Below are positions 12,782 to 25,811 of a stretch of 64,000 nucleotides of DNA, one piece after another. Source of the stretch: Emydura subglobosa (taxonomy: Eukaryota > Chordata > Testudines > Chelidae); the NCBI GenBank assembly GCA_007922225.1, contig ML679956.1, forward strand, positions 13,613,049 through 13,677,048, read 5' to 3'. The first letter of the stretch is position 1, and each line of letters begins with the position of its first letter. A program made the translations under genes and the position numbers. The notes beneath the pieces were generated by a model. The model did not search any database. It had not been told where the DNA came from and was given only the letters and a program-made list of their open reading frames with translations.

Positions 12782-12963
12782 TGGTTTCCTCGTATTTTTG
12801 AAATGTCACTGTTTTATCCTGATTTGGAGCAAAAAAAAAATTCTTGTTTTTTGACCAGCCCTACTGACGGTGCTTTTTCCATTGCTTTCCTGCTAGGATT
12901 GGAAGTTCTTTCAAGTTTTTTCTTCAGCTTCTCTTCAACCTCTATCTAGTAAATTTCTTTGGC

Positions 12964-12982
12964 TTTTTTTTTTTTTTTTTTT
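12964..12982. repeat. Poly(T) run of 19
   Basis: Simple T tract; no associated element recognised. Confidence 0.85.
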
Positions 12983-13599
12983 AAATCTGGGAGGAAATCT
13001 GTTGTGATGTCACTCTAGGCTGGCAGTGATGAAGTACAAGCAAGAGGTGGGTGTTTAATTTGAAGTTCCAGCTCTATTCATCCTCCTCAACCCTGGTCTT
13101 TGGACATGGCTGTTAAGACCTTTTCTTATTTATAGTCAGTGTTTTACTGTCCATGGGGTCAAATGTTTCAGGAGTAATAGGCAGCTACTGCATTTCTGTC
13201 CATGTGTTTCATGTAGACAGGCATTCCCATAAGATTACTTGAGAAACAGGACAGGAAAACTTTTTTAAGACACGAAAAGAAGAAAATGGATGGAATACAG
13301 TTAAAATTCTAATCAGCATCGTGCATGTCTGGGTCATCAGACTTACATAAAGGATTGAATGTTATGTGAGGGAAGAAAGCAGGAGGAGGTAGGGAGAGAA
13401 CAGGTTAAAGAACTATTTGGCAGGAAAATGGAAAGATTCAGAAAACCCATGTTTTATGACTGTCTGTCAAAAGTAAACGCTGATGTATGCATACAAAGAG
13501 ATTCCAGAATACTACTCTCTAGCCCCAGATTTGCTTCACTGTTTCAGACTCTAGGTTTTTATATAAGGATTAAAATAGCTATTTATTATGTGTTTTCAC
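12983..13599. other. Unique non-coding sequence
   Basis: No gene or repeat recognised. Confidence 0.45.
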
Positions 13600-13690
13600 A
13601 TTGGGGGTGCTAGCACAGTGGGGGCCTGGTCCATGCTTAGGGTTGCTAGGTGCTACGCTAATACAAATCATAAATAATAACAATTATTAT
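13600..13690 (+). mobile_element. MIR-type SINE 3' tail fragment
   Basis: GGTGCTAGCACAGTGGGGGC and CTACGCTAATACAAATCATA match the tail 'gcctagcacaatgggg…aatacaaataata' that ends the MIR-type copies at 11676 and 61938 (there on the minus strand). Only the tail is present. Confidence 0.6.
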
Positions 13691-16600
13691 TGATTTGCTG
13701 GTTTATTTCTCGAATGGCAACAAGAACTTTTCGTTAGCTGAGGAATCACATATTTATACATCTCTTCTCATTTCTACGCTGTTCCCTAAACCTAAGGTGG
13801 TTTGACCACTTGCTTTTGGAAACTCTTTTCTGTCAGTCTTAGTCTACATTATTTCTCCTAAATTATTTAAAGCTATTAAAAATGTATGGCACATGTACCA
13901 AACCAAGTTTAATGAAAGACTGCTTTTCACTATGTTCCACTAACACAATCTGCATTGGTCCTGACTTTACATGGTGTTGCACATCCACCATTATTTGTTC
14001 TCACCTTTTATTCCAGCTGGGAAGCAGGATGAATTCAGATACACTGTACATCAATGTCATTCAAAAATCGAAGGACATAGCTAGCTATCGTTAACTCCCC
14101 TAGGTCTAGACATTGTATTTCAAATGAGACCATGATTCTTTTGAATTTAAAAGTGGTGTTTCAAATTCCTGTAGTGAGAAATATCTGTAATTTTAAATCT
14201 TGTTTCTTATTATCTTGCATGTTTATTTATCCTCAATCAGGTGGAAGAGAGGGAGTCAAATCCACACCAAGATCAGCAGTTTCTCCCCTCTCTGGCCCTC
14301 CACTGTTCTCTTGTAAAATATACCTTTGTCCTGGGGATCTTTTTACCATGGCACACCATGATGTTACACCGAACCTCAAGATATTTCAGCCTGTTCCAAA
14401 GTCTTGCAGGTCCCACTTTCAAAATATATGTGCATGAAAATCAGAGAGGCTGGCAACATTATCTGATCTTTTGGATATTTGGATCTTCTTTTGTGATCAA
14501 ATAGACTAATCCAGTTGTGTTAGTAATCAAATAATAAAATGATGTATTAATTACATTGTTAAGTTGGTGTTTATTAGATTGGGTTGATTTATCAATATAT
14601 GTACACAATAGCATATTTATCAATCATGCAAATACGTAATATTTCAGAGCTGATGTGACCTCTGAGATGTATGGAAAAGTTGGCAATACTTGGTGGTCTC
14701 CCACTGAAATGAATAGCCATACTCTTCAGGGATTGTAAAGCTTTGTTATAGCTTCTTACATAGATTAGATGAGCATGATTTGATCCATTGTGCAGTAACA
14801 ACTTTTCAGTGTTTTGTCTTTCACATATCAAAAGGTATTTTACCATCAGTAGGGCTAAGCACTTGCTTAAATTATGGTGTTCATCTAGCTCTTTTTCTGG
14901 AAGAAGAAAAATACCTCTTTACTCATTTAAAAAACAACGGTTCAATACAAAACTCTTGCATGTATTGTGTAGATAAGACAGTAGCACTGTATGAAAATGC
15001 AAACACTCGAATATCTCCCCTGGGTTGAGACTGTGTTTGCTAAATTTCATCTAAAAGGGATGCAAATAAGAGTGCAAACATGTGCTTTTCCCAGCCTGCT
15101 CCCGAGTACATAGTACGCACACCATGTAGGATCCATGCTAACCCCCTTCCTGGGTTTTAGTTTTATTAACAGTGATACAACATAAGTTCAACTTCAGTCT
15201 TCCCCCAAGGTGTGGCTGCTCCTAGATCCCTCCTCCTGACTGCTCAGCGCACACTTTAGATCCTCTCTAAGAGAGTCACTCCCATCCTACTTGTATCACA
15301 TCGGTGTAATGAGGCACCTGCCTCAGCAAGTCAGCAAAACCCACTTAATATTCCACAGCAAGATCAACACCTATTAAAATGGTGGTGTGTTTCAGGCAAA
15401 CACTACTAGCCCATTTCAAGGAATTTAAAATTAAAATAACAACCTACCCTTATTTACAATACTGTCAGCTGTATAAGGTACTGTAATGACATGCATTCTC
15501 ATAAATGTATATTCTAGCTAACGTGTGATGTTGCTTCCATCTGTCATGTTGGAGTTGCACCTCAGTCAATGGCAGAACAATACCAAAACACTAATTATAT
15601 GAGCCAGAGGAGGGGTGCAGATGCAAATCTGCTCTATCAGGATTTATCAGGCATCATTTCGTAATCAATAGTTTATTTATTAAACAATCAAAAATTGTGC
15701 AAGTCCCATAACCAAAACAGACCAGGCTCTGCTCAGATGTTTCAGCTGAATCAATGGAAGTAATCATCTGCTTTACATCAAATACTGAATCAGTTCAAGT
15801 TCTGGAATGATAAATGACTTTATTATCTATATGGAATTGACTTGGAATGATAACTGAGACTGAGGTTTGGTATTAAGAACACTCAATGTTCCTGTACACT
15901 TACACTCTTATTTTCCTTTCCACTTTCTTTTCTCCCCCACCCTCCCTTGCTGTGGCTGTACAAATCAAATTAGAGTATTTAACTCTGCAGTGATTGAATC
16001 TTGTGCAATTAGCAAAAAGGTTAATGTAACAGGACAAAAGGAATCTATTGAAAAACAAAATGGAAGCCAGTGGCAATTATTTATACAAGATGAAGTATAA
16101 CTATCTCCTGTGAATACTACTGCAGGCTGACTAAATTCCATCAATTTGGCTTAGCTGCATCACCAATAAGTAGGGAGCTGTGAAAAGACAGTCTAATAAA
16201 GTTTGTGTCATTCAGTCAAGATATATTATTGCAGTTCATCCAGGCACCGTTAAGTTAACTCTCTGGCTGTGTAAACAAGTCTAATGAGACGCCATTTAAT
16301 GTACAAAGAGGGAGTATATTTGTCATGTTTCAAACATTTAAACTCAAGAAGGGGAAAATAAGTTGTGCAGATTTATCTGTTTCTACTGTAACCTTCATTA
16401 AGCACATTTTCTTTCCCCATACCGGCATCTTTGGCAAAAACCCAAGAGACTTTGACTGTTAGTAACTACCTTTAAAAATGCAGTTCAAATGTTTAAAGGT
16501 TGAACTTGTTTCAAAGGTTTTTCCACTCCAGGTGTTGTTGCTAATGCTGACCTGCCAGGAGGCTGGCAGCAACGATCAACAAGTTGTGGAGTTTAAAAAT

Positions 16601-17139
16601 ACTTAGCAATATCTTTACTTTTATTTTTCAAACTGAAAAAGACACTACATGGGGTTTCTCGGCCATTTCCCTTGCAGATAGTTCACATTTGTGAGACTAT
16701 AGTATGCTGTACCTTGTTTATGAAAACAAAACTAAACCAAACCAATGCCCTGTTTTTAACTGGGAAAACTGCAGTCTTTACCCTCTGGAGGGTGAGGCTC
16801 AGGCAGGCATGAGTTGTATTTCTCTTTTTCTTTTCTTGATCTTACAGCTGGCTGGGTGTCTGATCAAGAAGTCAGATGGACTTGTGCCAACTTATATCAT
16901 GACTGAATTTAGTCCCTAAAAAATAAAAGGACAACTCTTCGTTAATTTTCTTTCCTCGGGTATTGACTTCAGGAGTCATCATTCTAACACTACCTAATAT
17001 TTAAATGTGTAAAATGGCAATATGCAGCTATCTAAGAGTCTAGGCCCCTCTGGGAATTATTTAAAAATACAGTAAATCTCTAACATATTTATTGGGTAGC
17101 CAAGGACTTGGGAAGGATGCTGTTATTCCTAGAACCTTT
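13691..17139. other. Unique non-coding sequence
   Basis: About 3.4 kb with no gene or recognised transposon. The part at 16390-16640 is less AT-rich and looks constrained; it is listed under findings as a possible conserved element. Confidence 0.45.
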
Positions 17140-17220
17140 TATAAGGCCTCCTAATTCAACACCCATTGAAGTTAATGGACAGTCTCCTATTGTCATCAGT
17201 GAGTTTTCCATCAGGCCTGC
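17140..17220. repeat. Fold-back element fragment
   Basis: AGGCCTCCTAATTCAACACC, a palindromic core CCATTGAAGTTAATGG (17163-17178) and a right end TTTTCCATCAGGCCTG give the fold-back layout seen elsewhere in the window: a GGCC end, a CCATTGA-type centre and a complementary GGCC end. Confidence 0.5.
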
Positions 17221-18367
17221 GCACAGTACAAACCGAATTTATCACTGATGAAATGCCATTGATATTGCATCTAGGATGAACTCAGCCCAAGCTGTGTCCT
17301 CGAGAGATCCAGTTTCCCTCTCAGGGACTACAGAAGCCATAGGGTTTGCATGTTGTATAGGTCCATAATTACATAGTGGGGCTTTAATGGATTAGAGAGC
17401 TTAATATCAGATGTAGCCTTATCAAAGAAACTATTAGTTCAGAAGGGTATTTATGGGTTTACATGTTATGAGAACCTTGAAATTCTCCATGAGCGCAGCA
17501 TTGATATATTATACCTACATGTCAGCAGTCCCTCATGTATACTGCATCTCCCTTATGTGCAGTGGTTACAGGAACCTATGGTATTACTAAAGGGTATACG
17601 CCCCAAACTAATATCTGTTGTAGCGACAGTACAGTCGTTGTAAAGCAGCTCCTGGAGAGTATCGTCATCATGTGTGATATGCATGTGCTCTTTACAATTC
17701 ATATACTTGTGACAATAGACATACAGGCTAAACTGGTCCCATGGAAGCCAATGGAGTCACACCAGGGAGAAACTTGGCCCAGTGTATTATACAAATAAAT
17801 ACATTAAACAACAAGTATTTGTGATTTTTTTATCTATTTAATGTGTTCTATCCACAGTCAGCCACTTGCTCTGAATATAGAACAGGAATTATTCCAAGGA
17901 ACAAGATACAGTACAGTAGAGGATAATTGACAGTAGTTCCTGTGCTTAGTTTTTAACTTGGCTTCTGTTTGACTGATTTAATAATAGGAAGGTGAGGAAG
18001 CCATGACACACCACAGAAGTGTGTGTGGAAAAACTGACTACGGATCGCTCTATTGGATATCTTCCCTCTGCTCCATGGCTTACATTTAAGAAACAGGAGC
18101 AAAAATTTAGTTATTGGCATTAGCCATGATTAGTCCTGTTGGTACTAGATGGGAAGTTCTGTATTACATCCTGTATTACATTGCTGAAATTCAGTTCTGA
18201 TAGATAAAAACAATGTTCGATGAGGAATTTAAAGTGGTAAGAATGCTTGTCTGTACTGCTGCCAGTCTCTGTCACTTCTGATCTCTCCAGTTCAGTATTT
18301 CAAGGAAAAATAAATTCAGTTTTAAAACAGCTTTCTTAATTTTACATGAGAACTTCTTTGTATATCT
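17221..18367. other. Unique non-coding sequence
   Basis: No gene found. A partial fold-back-like sequence with a CCAATGGAGTCACACCAGGG word lies at 17740-17790. Confidence 0.45.
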
Positions 18368-18595
18368 GCATAGTGATTAAAGCATAGGACTGGCAGTTGA
18401 GACCTGGATTCTACTGGCTCTTCCACTGGTCTGCTATCTGACCTTGGGCAAATCACTTAACTTCACAGTTTTCCCCATCTGTAAAGTGGGGGGATAATCC
18501 TTACCTCTCTTTCACACCTTCCTTCCTAAGGATGTTGTAATGATTACTTGATATTTGTACAGTGCTTTGAACAAAAAGTGATGCACAGCTGTGAA
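18368..18595 (+). mobile_element. MIR SINE, plus strand
   Basis: The order of MIR landmarks is intact: tRNA-like head 'TAGTGATTAAAGCATAGGAC', the core 'CTGACCTTGGGCAAATCACT', then 'CCCCATCTGTAAAGTGGGG' and GATAATCCTTACCTC. The decay level is that of an ancient copy. Confidence 0.9.
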
Positions 18596-19743
18596 GTTTT
18601 GTTATGGAACCAAAACCTAGCTTTCCAGGATGAAAGTAGGGACAGCAAGCTAGGAAATTCATTGCCTGCCATGGCTTACAGATGATGGAGTCATATGGGA
18701 TCATGTTCAGGAAATACAGGACAAACCTTTGGCTGGCAGATCAAGTGTGCGTGCTTTTGTCATGAAGTTTCCTTGAAATTGCTGCATAGATTACATCAAC
18801 CTAAGGCTGTCTCTGGCCACCGGTGTGAAAGGTAGGGGCAATTACATACACAAAACACTCAGAGATATAAATAATTGTTTACCCAGCCTGTTTTCAGCTC
18901 TTACAAAAAACACACTGCCAGATGGCATTCCGAATAAATACACTTTTGCACAAGGAGCAACATTTTCAGTGCTCTTCTGAATTTGCACATGCTCTTTTCC
19001 TTAAATCAGATACAGAAGAAGTTCAAATGTTTAATACGAAACATAAACGATCATTCAGCAGCAAGTGTTGGTATAGAAATAGATTGGCATCAATTTCTTC
19101 TTCAGTGCTGCTAAGTTGCTACCTATCTTAGTAGATCAAATTATTTGATATGTTTTTTAATTCCCAATGGTCACCATATTTCAGTACTATTCTGCTACCC
19201 ATTCAACCCCAAATAAATTGCCTGAGAAATCTTCTCTGTGCTTGCAAATTATTTCAGCTGCTTTACTTAGGATTCTAACCACTGAGTTTTCATTGTTCGT
19301 TCTTTTGTTTATGTAGAAAGCTTTATGTTGTCCATCTCTAAAACTAATGTAATCAAAAGACTAATCACATACTTAGTGAACTTTACTAGCTTGGACTAAA
19401 CTCTTGGAGAAAGCTGTCTACACTTTGTTCGTAAATAAGAGTTGGGACTTGTTAGCCGATTCTGGAAGAAGTATGGCCATATTGTATGGGTAAATAAAAT
19501 ATTGCAAATAGACATCGTCCCTCTTGAAGCCTTTTGACCTATGCAATACATTTTTTATTTAGTTAGTTATTTTAAATTCAAGTCTTTTGATTTCTGTCTT
19601 GAACAATTGCAAGTGAGGTTTTCATTTTTTCCTTCTTTGGTGACCTAAACAGGTTTATCCCAGCAAGCCGACACCTTCCTGATATTTCTCATCCCCACAA
19701 GACCATTGTTTATTTCCTGAAATTTTTAGACGAACAGAGGACA
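18596..19743. other. Unique non-coding sequence
   Basis: Nothing recognised. Confidence 0.45.
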
Positions 19744-19815
19744 GGATCCTCAACTGGTGTAAATGGGTCTGATTGGAGCTATGCTGATTTATACCAGCTG
19801 AGAATCTGGCCCAGA
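19744..19815. repeat. Fold-back (MITE-like) element
   Basis: The arms GGATCCTCAACTGGTGTAAAT (19744-19764) and ATTTATACCAGCTGAGAATCT (19787-19807) are complementary at 17 of 21 positions, with a 22-bp loop and GGCCC after the right arm. It has the same 'ctggtgtaaat' wording as 21441-21518 and 21898-21980. Confidence 0.75.
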
Positions 19816-21062
19816 AATCCATGTAGGGGACAAATTAATGAATGAAGGGTTTTGCAAAGATTTAAAATCCAGAACTTCAAGCATCAGAATGTCTAACCTT
19901 TATTTTATTCTGCTTGTTAAAACAGACCTCTATATGACTGGTAAATATCTTGTAGTTTGCAGGCGCAATCCTGATTTCCTTGGGTGTATTTTCCATGGCT
20001 CTTCACTCTGATAATTTCCTTTTGCTCACTGTTAGCTTCCAGAAAAAGCCTTTTCACAGAAAATCTCAGTCATCTTGCTAGCAATCAAATGTATTTTTCC
20101 CTTGGTAGTATTGGCAGTCTGAAGAGCAGTGGAACTAAAGGAAGCTCAGAATTAAAGAATCTGGCCTCTGTAGGAGTGCCGAGTGAAGCAAAGCTACCTG
20201 TTCCAAGCAGCAATAAATGGAAAATGTCCATAGGTAAAAGTTCAGATTGGAATTTGTCAAAGTATCCAACTTACGAAAGGGGAGAGCCACTGTTCATTGC
20301 TCTGAAGATAAGATCGCAACTTTTTTTGTGCTAGGTTACAGCATTGGGATTAGCATTAAACTGAAGTACCTTTTAATGTTTTGGCATTATGTATAGATAT
20401 AGGAAGAAATACCATTATTTGTCTCCTGAAGGCTAAAATCATTAATTCTTTTTACATGAATGTTTACAAATATTTGCTTTTGTTCTTCCCTTTGCATAAA
20501 CATTAATAACATCAATTAAAGGTAACTGTAAATACAGGATATATAACTTCTGTAAAAGTTGCAAACTTTCTCTCCTCCCCATCTCCAAAACAGCCAAGCA
20601 CACCACAACCCAAATCTCCTTTTCACCAGTCCAACGTTTTTATGGGAAAGAGGAAATATATCATTAGTATAACATTACATTCAGATCCCAATGCTTCACA
20701 CACAGCCACATGAATCTGTCAAACAGAAAACAAATCTACAGCAGCAGGCACCTGTATTTATGATTTGATCCTATGTGGGGGGATTTTTAGTTATTTGGGT
20801 TGTTTTTTTATAACTAGTTTGGAGGAGAGACGTTCAATATCTGAGCACGAAAATGAATTGTGAAAGAGCATGAATGAAAAATTATCAATCTTTTTTACAA
20901 TTACCTGGGTTTCCCCATTACACAAAAAGGAGAGATTTTCTCTGCAGAGTTGCCATCTTGTTCTACACTCAGGTTTTAAATGGGGTCAGCTTTACACTAT
21001 TCTAGTTCTCTGGTGTGCATTTGTGCATGGATATTGATAGGGTTTCCAAAAATGTGGGTTGC
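19816..21062. other. Unique non-coding sequence
   Basis: A 116-codon open frame at 19984-20334 has no recognisable domain and no splice context, so it is treated as chance. Nothing else was found. Confidence 0.4.
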
Positions 21063-21082
21063 TTTTTTTTTTTTTTTTTTTT
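21063..21082. repeat. Poly(T) run of 20
   Basis: Simple T tract; no associated element recognised. Confidence 0.85.
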
Positions 21083-21440
21083 AAATAAAAACCCTTGGAA
21101 CTTTTTTTGTGCAAGTCAAATGATCCTATATGCATGAGAGAACAATCTCTCCCCTCTGAAAAGTGCTGATAGACAGCAATGCGATAACTGCACAACTACT
21201 GACTCTTTTAGAATTTGTTACTTGGTCAAAAAGTGATACTATAAAGAGATCCATCACGGGTCAAAATGTGCTTTCCTCTGTGTGGGATGGATTATGGTGC
21301 TTTTACAGAATGAATTTATGAATAATTTTTGTGGGGTTCAAAACGCGGTGTAGCTTATTGTAGGTACTAGCTAGTCCTCTTGTGAATCGGTTCATTTAAA
21401 TCTTAATGGTTACTATATTAAACACCTCTCTGAAAAATTT

Positions 21441-21518
21441 GGGGCCTAATCCTCAGTTGGTGTAAATTGGCATAGCATCATTTCAGTCAGTGGAGCAATA
21501 CTGATTTACCCCTGACCA
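21441..21518. repeat. Fold-back element, decayed
   Basis: GGGGCCTAATCCTCAGTTGG followed by TGTAAATTGGCATAGCATCA and a right side with GATTTACCCCTGACC follow the layout of 19744-19815. The right arm is poorly preserved. Confidence 0.5.
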
Positions 21519-21897
21519 TTAACTGACACTTAACTGTTACTTCAAAGCATAGCATTTTCTCATCAGAATTATTTAATATTGCATCCTCATGAAACGTCAT
21601 TGGAGCTTCAAGGAATGTATGTTATGGTATGTTATGGGTTTGGAGAGGCGTGCTAGTATGTTTAGTATAAGAATGTCATCTGCAGCATATACTGTTAAAA
21701 GAAGGTCTTCGATGGGGAAAATTGGAACCCAAGCTACATGTACATATATGCAGAGCTGATTTTGAAAGCAGATTCACTGCACAGACCAATTTTAAAGGAG
21801 TTAATAATCTATGAATAATACATATTCAAAATATACAGCAGTAATATATAACTGCAATGAAGTACAGAGCTGCATTTACAATGAAAACTAACTTACT
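21519..21897. other. Unique non-coding sequence
   Basis: Nothing recognised. Confidence 0.4.
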
Positions 21898-21980
21898 GGG
21901 CCAGATCTCCTGCTGGTGTATCATAGCTCCCTTGACTTCAGTGGAATTAGGCTGTTTTATGCCAGCAGAAGATCTGGTCC
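21898..21980. repeat. Fold-back (MITE-like) element, well preserved
   Basis: The left arm GGGCCAGATCTCCTGCTGG and the right arm CCAGCAGAAGATCTGGTCC pair at nearly all positions around a loop containing CTTGACTTCAGTGG. The termini GGGCC/GGTCC match the rest of the family. Confidence 0.75.
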
Positions 21981-22484
21981 AAGGTCTAATAACTAACACG
22001 TCTATTAGATTCAATGTATTGCCATTATATATTAATAATATTTTCAGACTAACATTTTGAAACTGTTACCCCCTTTTCAATAATATGCAAATTTCCTTCA
22101 AGAAAATCACTCTTTAATTCCACTCTTTATTTGTAGCACCAAGTCAAATACTTAATTCTACCTTCTATTAAATCATACGATGTTGATCTTATGTAGCTCT
22201 TCTGGTCCCAGAAATCTTTAAACTCCTGCTGTCTCCTTCAACAGAGCACAGCCAGTACTTTACTGGTTTGGTGTCAGAAATGCTCAGGACCTTGTAGGAT
22301 CAAGACCTAAGAAGAACTAACTTCTCCAAAAGGCTCCTTAATAACTTGTTATAAGCACTATAACAGATCATCCTGCCGCATCTCAGGACAGTTAGCTTAC
22401 AAACCAGTATTTTTGCTTGTTGACATTTTTCATCTTACTTAGGTGACCCTGGAATTGATCATTTCCCCTTGCAGGGTCCCAGAG

Positions 22485-22611
22485 CCTGGGTCTTCAGCCT
22501 GAGCCCGAACATCTACACTGCAATTAAACAGCCCTGGCCCAAGCCCCAGGAGCCTGAGTCAGTTGACACGGGCCAGCTGCAGGTTTTTAGTGGCAGTGTA
22601 GACATACCCTT
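22485..22611. repeat. Fold-back element, GC-richer subtype
   Basis: The left part has ACATCTACACTGCAATTAAA and the right part TAGTGGCAGTGTAGACATACC. These are inverted copies of 'tctacactgc' around a CCCAAGCCCCAGGAGCCTGA centre. This is a recurrent sauropsid repeat type, different in wording from the 'tggtgtaaat' subtype. Confidence 0.6.
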
Positions 22612-23224
22612 TGTTGCCTCCTATTAGATAGATGAAATGTTGATTCTTTTATAATATTTAATGTGTCTAATTGTGACTCTTAAGAGCAAATTGTGATCTA
22701 ATGCAGAGATAATGTCATTAGACTATTTCTCTCGAAATACAGTTATCTTGCTGACATAGAACTGGCCATCTTCTGGTGAAACTGGACCCAAACAATTTAA
22801 CTAAAGGATAGTTTTTGTACTTCACTATTGGAATATCAACATGTACAACACTCTGGTTTGTAAACTTGTAAGCAGGAGTTTTTCAGCTGGAAACCTGTCT
22901 TCTCAAGTCATGGTCTTATTGGAACTACAGGTCAATGTTTTATACCTTTTCCATTGATTTTTAAATATCACATGTTTTACAATACATTTGATGTGCAGAG
23001 CTATTCAGCATCAGCTTTTGAACACCATTTAGTAGATGCTCTGGTCCTTCATCTGCATAGCAATAGAAAGCTAGGTAGAAATAAAACTACAAGCATATCA
23101 GTATATTGTACCTTTTAGATCACCTTAAATTGGTTACTTGATTTTTCAGTTTGGGGATGGTTTTGGATCCACAGCTGTTGTTAGGTAAACCTATTACACT
23201 AGGGACCAGAAATGTCCTTTTCTG
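22612..23224. other. Unique non-coding sequence
   Basis: Nothing recognised. Confidence 0.4.
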
Positions 23225-23720
23225 TCTGTGCCTGGTTAGGAAGTTGTGACCTATCCTCTTGGATGTGTACTTTGCCACAGTGGTCCATCTCTTCATCACT
23301 TCAGGATTATACTGCTGGAATACCCTGTGAATGGGGCTGTCCCTTAAAACAGCCCAGAGACTGAAAACATTGCACAGTGAGACAGCTTATGTTGTGAGTG
23401 GTATATCTCAGTGGAAGCCCATGACATCAGTGCTGCAAGAGCTGCACTGGATGCCTGGTAGATTTTAAGGTGTTGGTTTTCCCAGTAAATATCCTGGATC
23501 CTTGCCTATCTTCTCATACTACATCTGCACAAATGAGATCAGCAGAGAGACCCCTCTCTATAAGAGAAGGGTCAGTGGGTATGGAGGCCCTTGGCTGTAG
23601 AACACTTGCCCTCCTCCTTGGTTCCAAAATAGCCCAGGCTTGTGACATTGAAGGCATGCTGTAAAAGGTATCTATTTGCTAAGGCTGCTTTTAGGTGGAG
23701 TGGGCTGAGTGCATGCTGTT
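23225..23720 (+). mobile_element. Ancient LINE (CR1/L2 superfamily) RT C-terminal fragment
   Basis: A broken plus-strand frame gives 'WNTL*MGLSLKTAQRLKTL' and 'LQELHWMPGRF', the diagnostic words after the RT palm in CR1/L2-type LINEs (a 'mGLPLKtiqkLQ…LQELHWLPv' pattern). It is truncated at both ends, with stops, and is the same broad class as 9760-10640. Confidence 0.7.
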
Positions 23721-24580
23721 GTGCTATATTAGCTACTGGCTGGTAGGTTAATTTTTCATGCTGCTGGGTGACATTTTGTAGCTGCATAGATGTTTCTAAA
23801 TATGAATAAAATGTCTTCAAAATTGTATTCGAGAAAATAAAAAGAAAAGTACAAATTATTAAAATATTTTAATTAAAAGGCAGCTGCAGGGGCTGAACTA
23901 CCTTTACTTTTCAGTTTTTGTGGCTAATCAGAACTAGTTAGTGCTGCTTATGCTGTGGGTTAATGTCAACTTTTATAAGACACTTTCTTTGTGTATTACA
24001 GTCTTAAAATAACAGGAACCAATGTACAAGGAAGCAATATGCTGTGTGTGCCTTTAAGAAATCTGCTACTGAATTGGAATTGCACAAAGATGTACACAAT
24101 TTATCAGTGCAAACTCACCAGGAATAGCAGCTACTTGTGCGTACATCAGAGTTACACTTAGAAGAAACTGAGAGTATGGGCAGCCATTGACACAGAAATT
24201 CATTCTATGTTTCTGAGGAAAGGTTCTCTCTCCCACTGCCAGAATTCTTACCAGGCCATCAACTTGCAATACCCTCTCACCTCAGCTTGCATTCCATCTT
24301 ATTGAATAACAAAGCACTATGTTCAGTTTGGCCAGGGGCTCAACACTGATCTCTCCGAACACTCACCTGCATCCCTCCAGGATCAAGCAGTACAGGTCTT
24401 CTTTGCTTTAACATTTTCCCTTGTAATCACTGTGAAAAACAAAATGTAACTGATTTATTGGCACATGTTCCTTTCAGCAAGAGTTCTACATTACAATGTA
24501 GCATGTAGGTTTATAGTAGTATTTTAGGGTTCCTTGCATGCCTTTCATCCTGTAGGGTCGCAAAGCTCTTTAGAGCTATA
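23721..24580. other. Unique non-coding sequence
   Basis: Nothing recognised. Confidence 0.4.
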
Positions 24581-24696
24581 GGCCCAGATTCAGGAAAGCA
24601 ACCACGTCCAGGAGCACACTTAAGCACCTGTCAAAGTCATCTTCTGATTAGGGATGGACTATAGCACATACTTAAGTGCTTTCCTGAATTAGGGCC
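24581..24696. repeat. Fold-back (MITE-like) element, well preserved
   Basis: The arms GGCCCAGATTCAGGAAAGCA (24581-24600) and TGCTTTCCTGAATTAGGGCC (24677-24696) pair at 18 of 20 positions. Inner words CTTAAGCACC and CTTAAGTGC continue the symmetry. Confidence 0.8.
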
Positions 24697-25386
24697 GTAT
24701 TTTGTATAGCACCAATAAAAACCTTTGGTTCTGGAGGGCAGCAAAGAGCAGACACACAATGGAAGAGGGGAAAAGAAAAGACGCCTTCAGAATAATATAC
24801 ATCAAAAGTCAGTGCATCAAATTTGTCCTAGATGTAAGAGGATGCAACTCCATTGTAATTAATGGAATCCCACCCTCTTAGGACAGGTATGAATTTGGCT
24901 CAGTGTATCTACCTTGGAAGAGAGGTTGAGTTAATTCTGATTGAATCTGAAGATTTTATTCCAAGGATTATAAACTCCAAGGTTTCAACCACAGAATAAT
25001 CTGTCTAGTAGTTCAATATTTGCCATTGAAAATATGCTTTTTAATAAGGGCTGACTTGACAAATAGTCTTGTAAATGTAGATCATTTAGTGCAAAATATT
25101 TTTAGAACCTGAGCTGCAGTAAAAATAATACTTTATGGTCCTATAAACTTACGTTATACTTCCTCATTGGCAACTGCATGGACCTACAAAGGGAAACTGC
25201 ATCAAGTCATGAGGAATTAAAAATTATTATATTTATTTGTACAAAGACATGGCTGCGGACATGCACAGTCTTAAAGATTCTGCTTTTTGTAAAAGATTCA
25301 TTTTCCTTTTCAGTGCAAATAAGATATCAATGACTGTCTTTTCTGTTTATGCTTGTCTCTTTCCCTTTCTTTTCTGCTCCTCATCC
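24697..25386. other. Unique non-coding sequence
   Basis: Nothing recognised. Confidence 0.4.
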
Positions 25387-25401
25387 TTTTTTTTTTTTTT
25401 T
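25387..25401. repeat. Poly(T) run of 15
   Basis: Simple T tract. Confidence 0.8.
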
Positions 25402-25519
25402 AATTAAACTTTTCCCTCTTCCAGTAAAAATGTCCTGTGCAGCATGCACACATGAATTGATGCAGCTTAAATCTGAATAACACCTTTAGGAAATCAAATT
25501 GCTTTTTTATTAAAGGATT

Positions 25520-25811
25520 CTTATAACAGGTGGTTCACCCCTTGAGGGCTTGGGGCTAGCCAACTGGGATTACTGAATGAGCCCCACCTGAGAGAGATCA
25601 GATGATTTCCACCATAAGAGTAGTAGGAAGCTGCCCTATAGAGTTAGTTAAGACAGAGAGAGGAGTTGTAGTAAGCTCCTGCTACAGTTGCCAACTGGAA
25701 GCCAGAACCAACAGGCTGAAGAAGGCTGAGCTCCAGATGGATAGTATCTGGGAGTACTGGGCCCAACGCTCGCTAGATACCCTGAGTGGGAGAAGGCTTT
25801 GGTGTCCTGGA
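25520..25811 (+). mobile_element. Left part of an LTR-retrotransposon-like repeat split by a Penelope insertion
   Basis: 'GGTTCACCCCTTGAGGGCTT', GAGCCCCACCTGAGAGAG and the following purine-rich text look like chelonian LTR/leader sequence and appear to continue after the Penelope-like block, at 26572. The assignment rests on style and on the interruption, so the family is left open. The end of an open frame crossing 25602-25988 lies in the Penelope part; it is not a gene. Confidence 0.4.

Noticed and set aside
19984..20334. Plus-strand open frame of 116 codons
   Set aside because: Ser/Lys-rich peptide without a recognised domain, no acceptor or donor context, in otherwise unique AT-rich sequence. 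Most likely chance.
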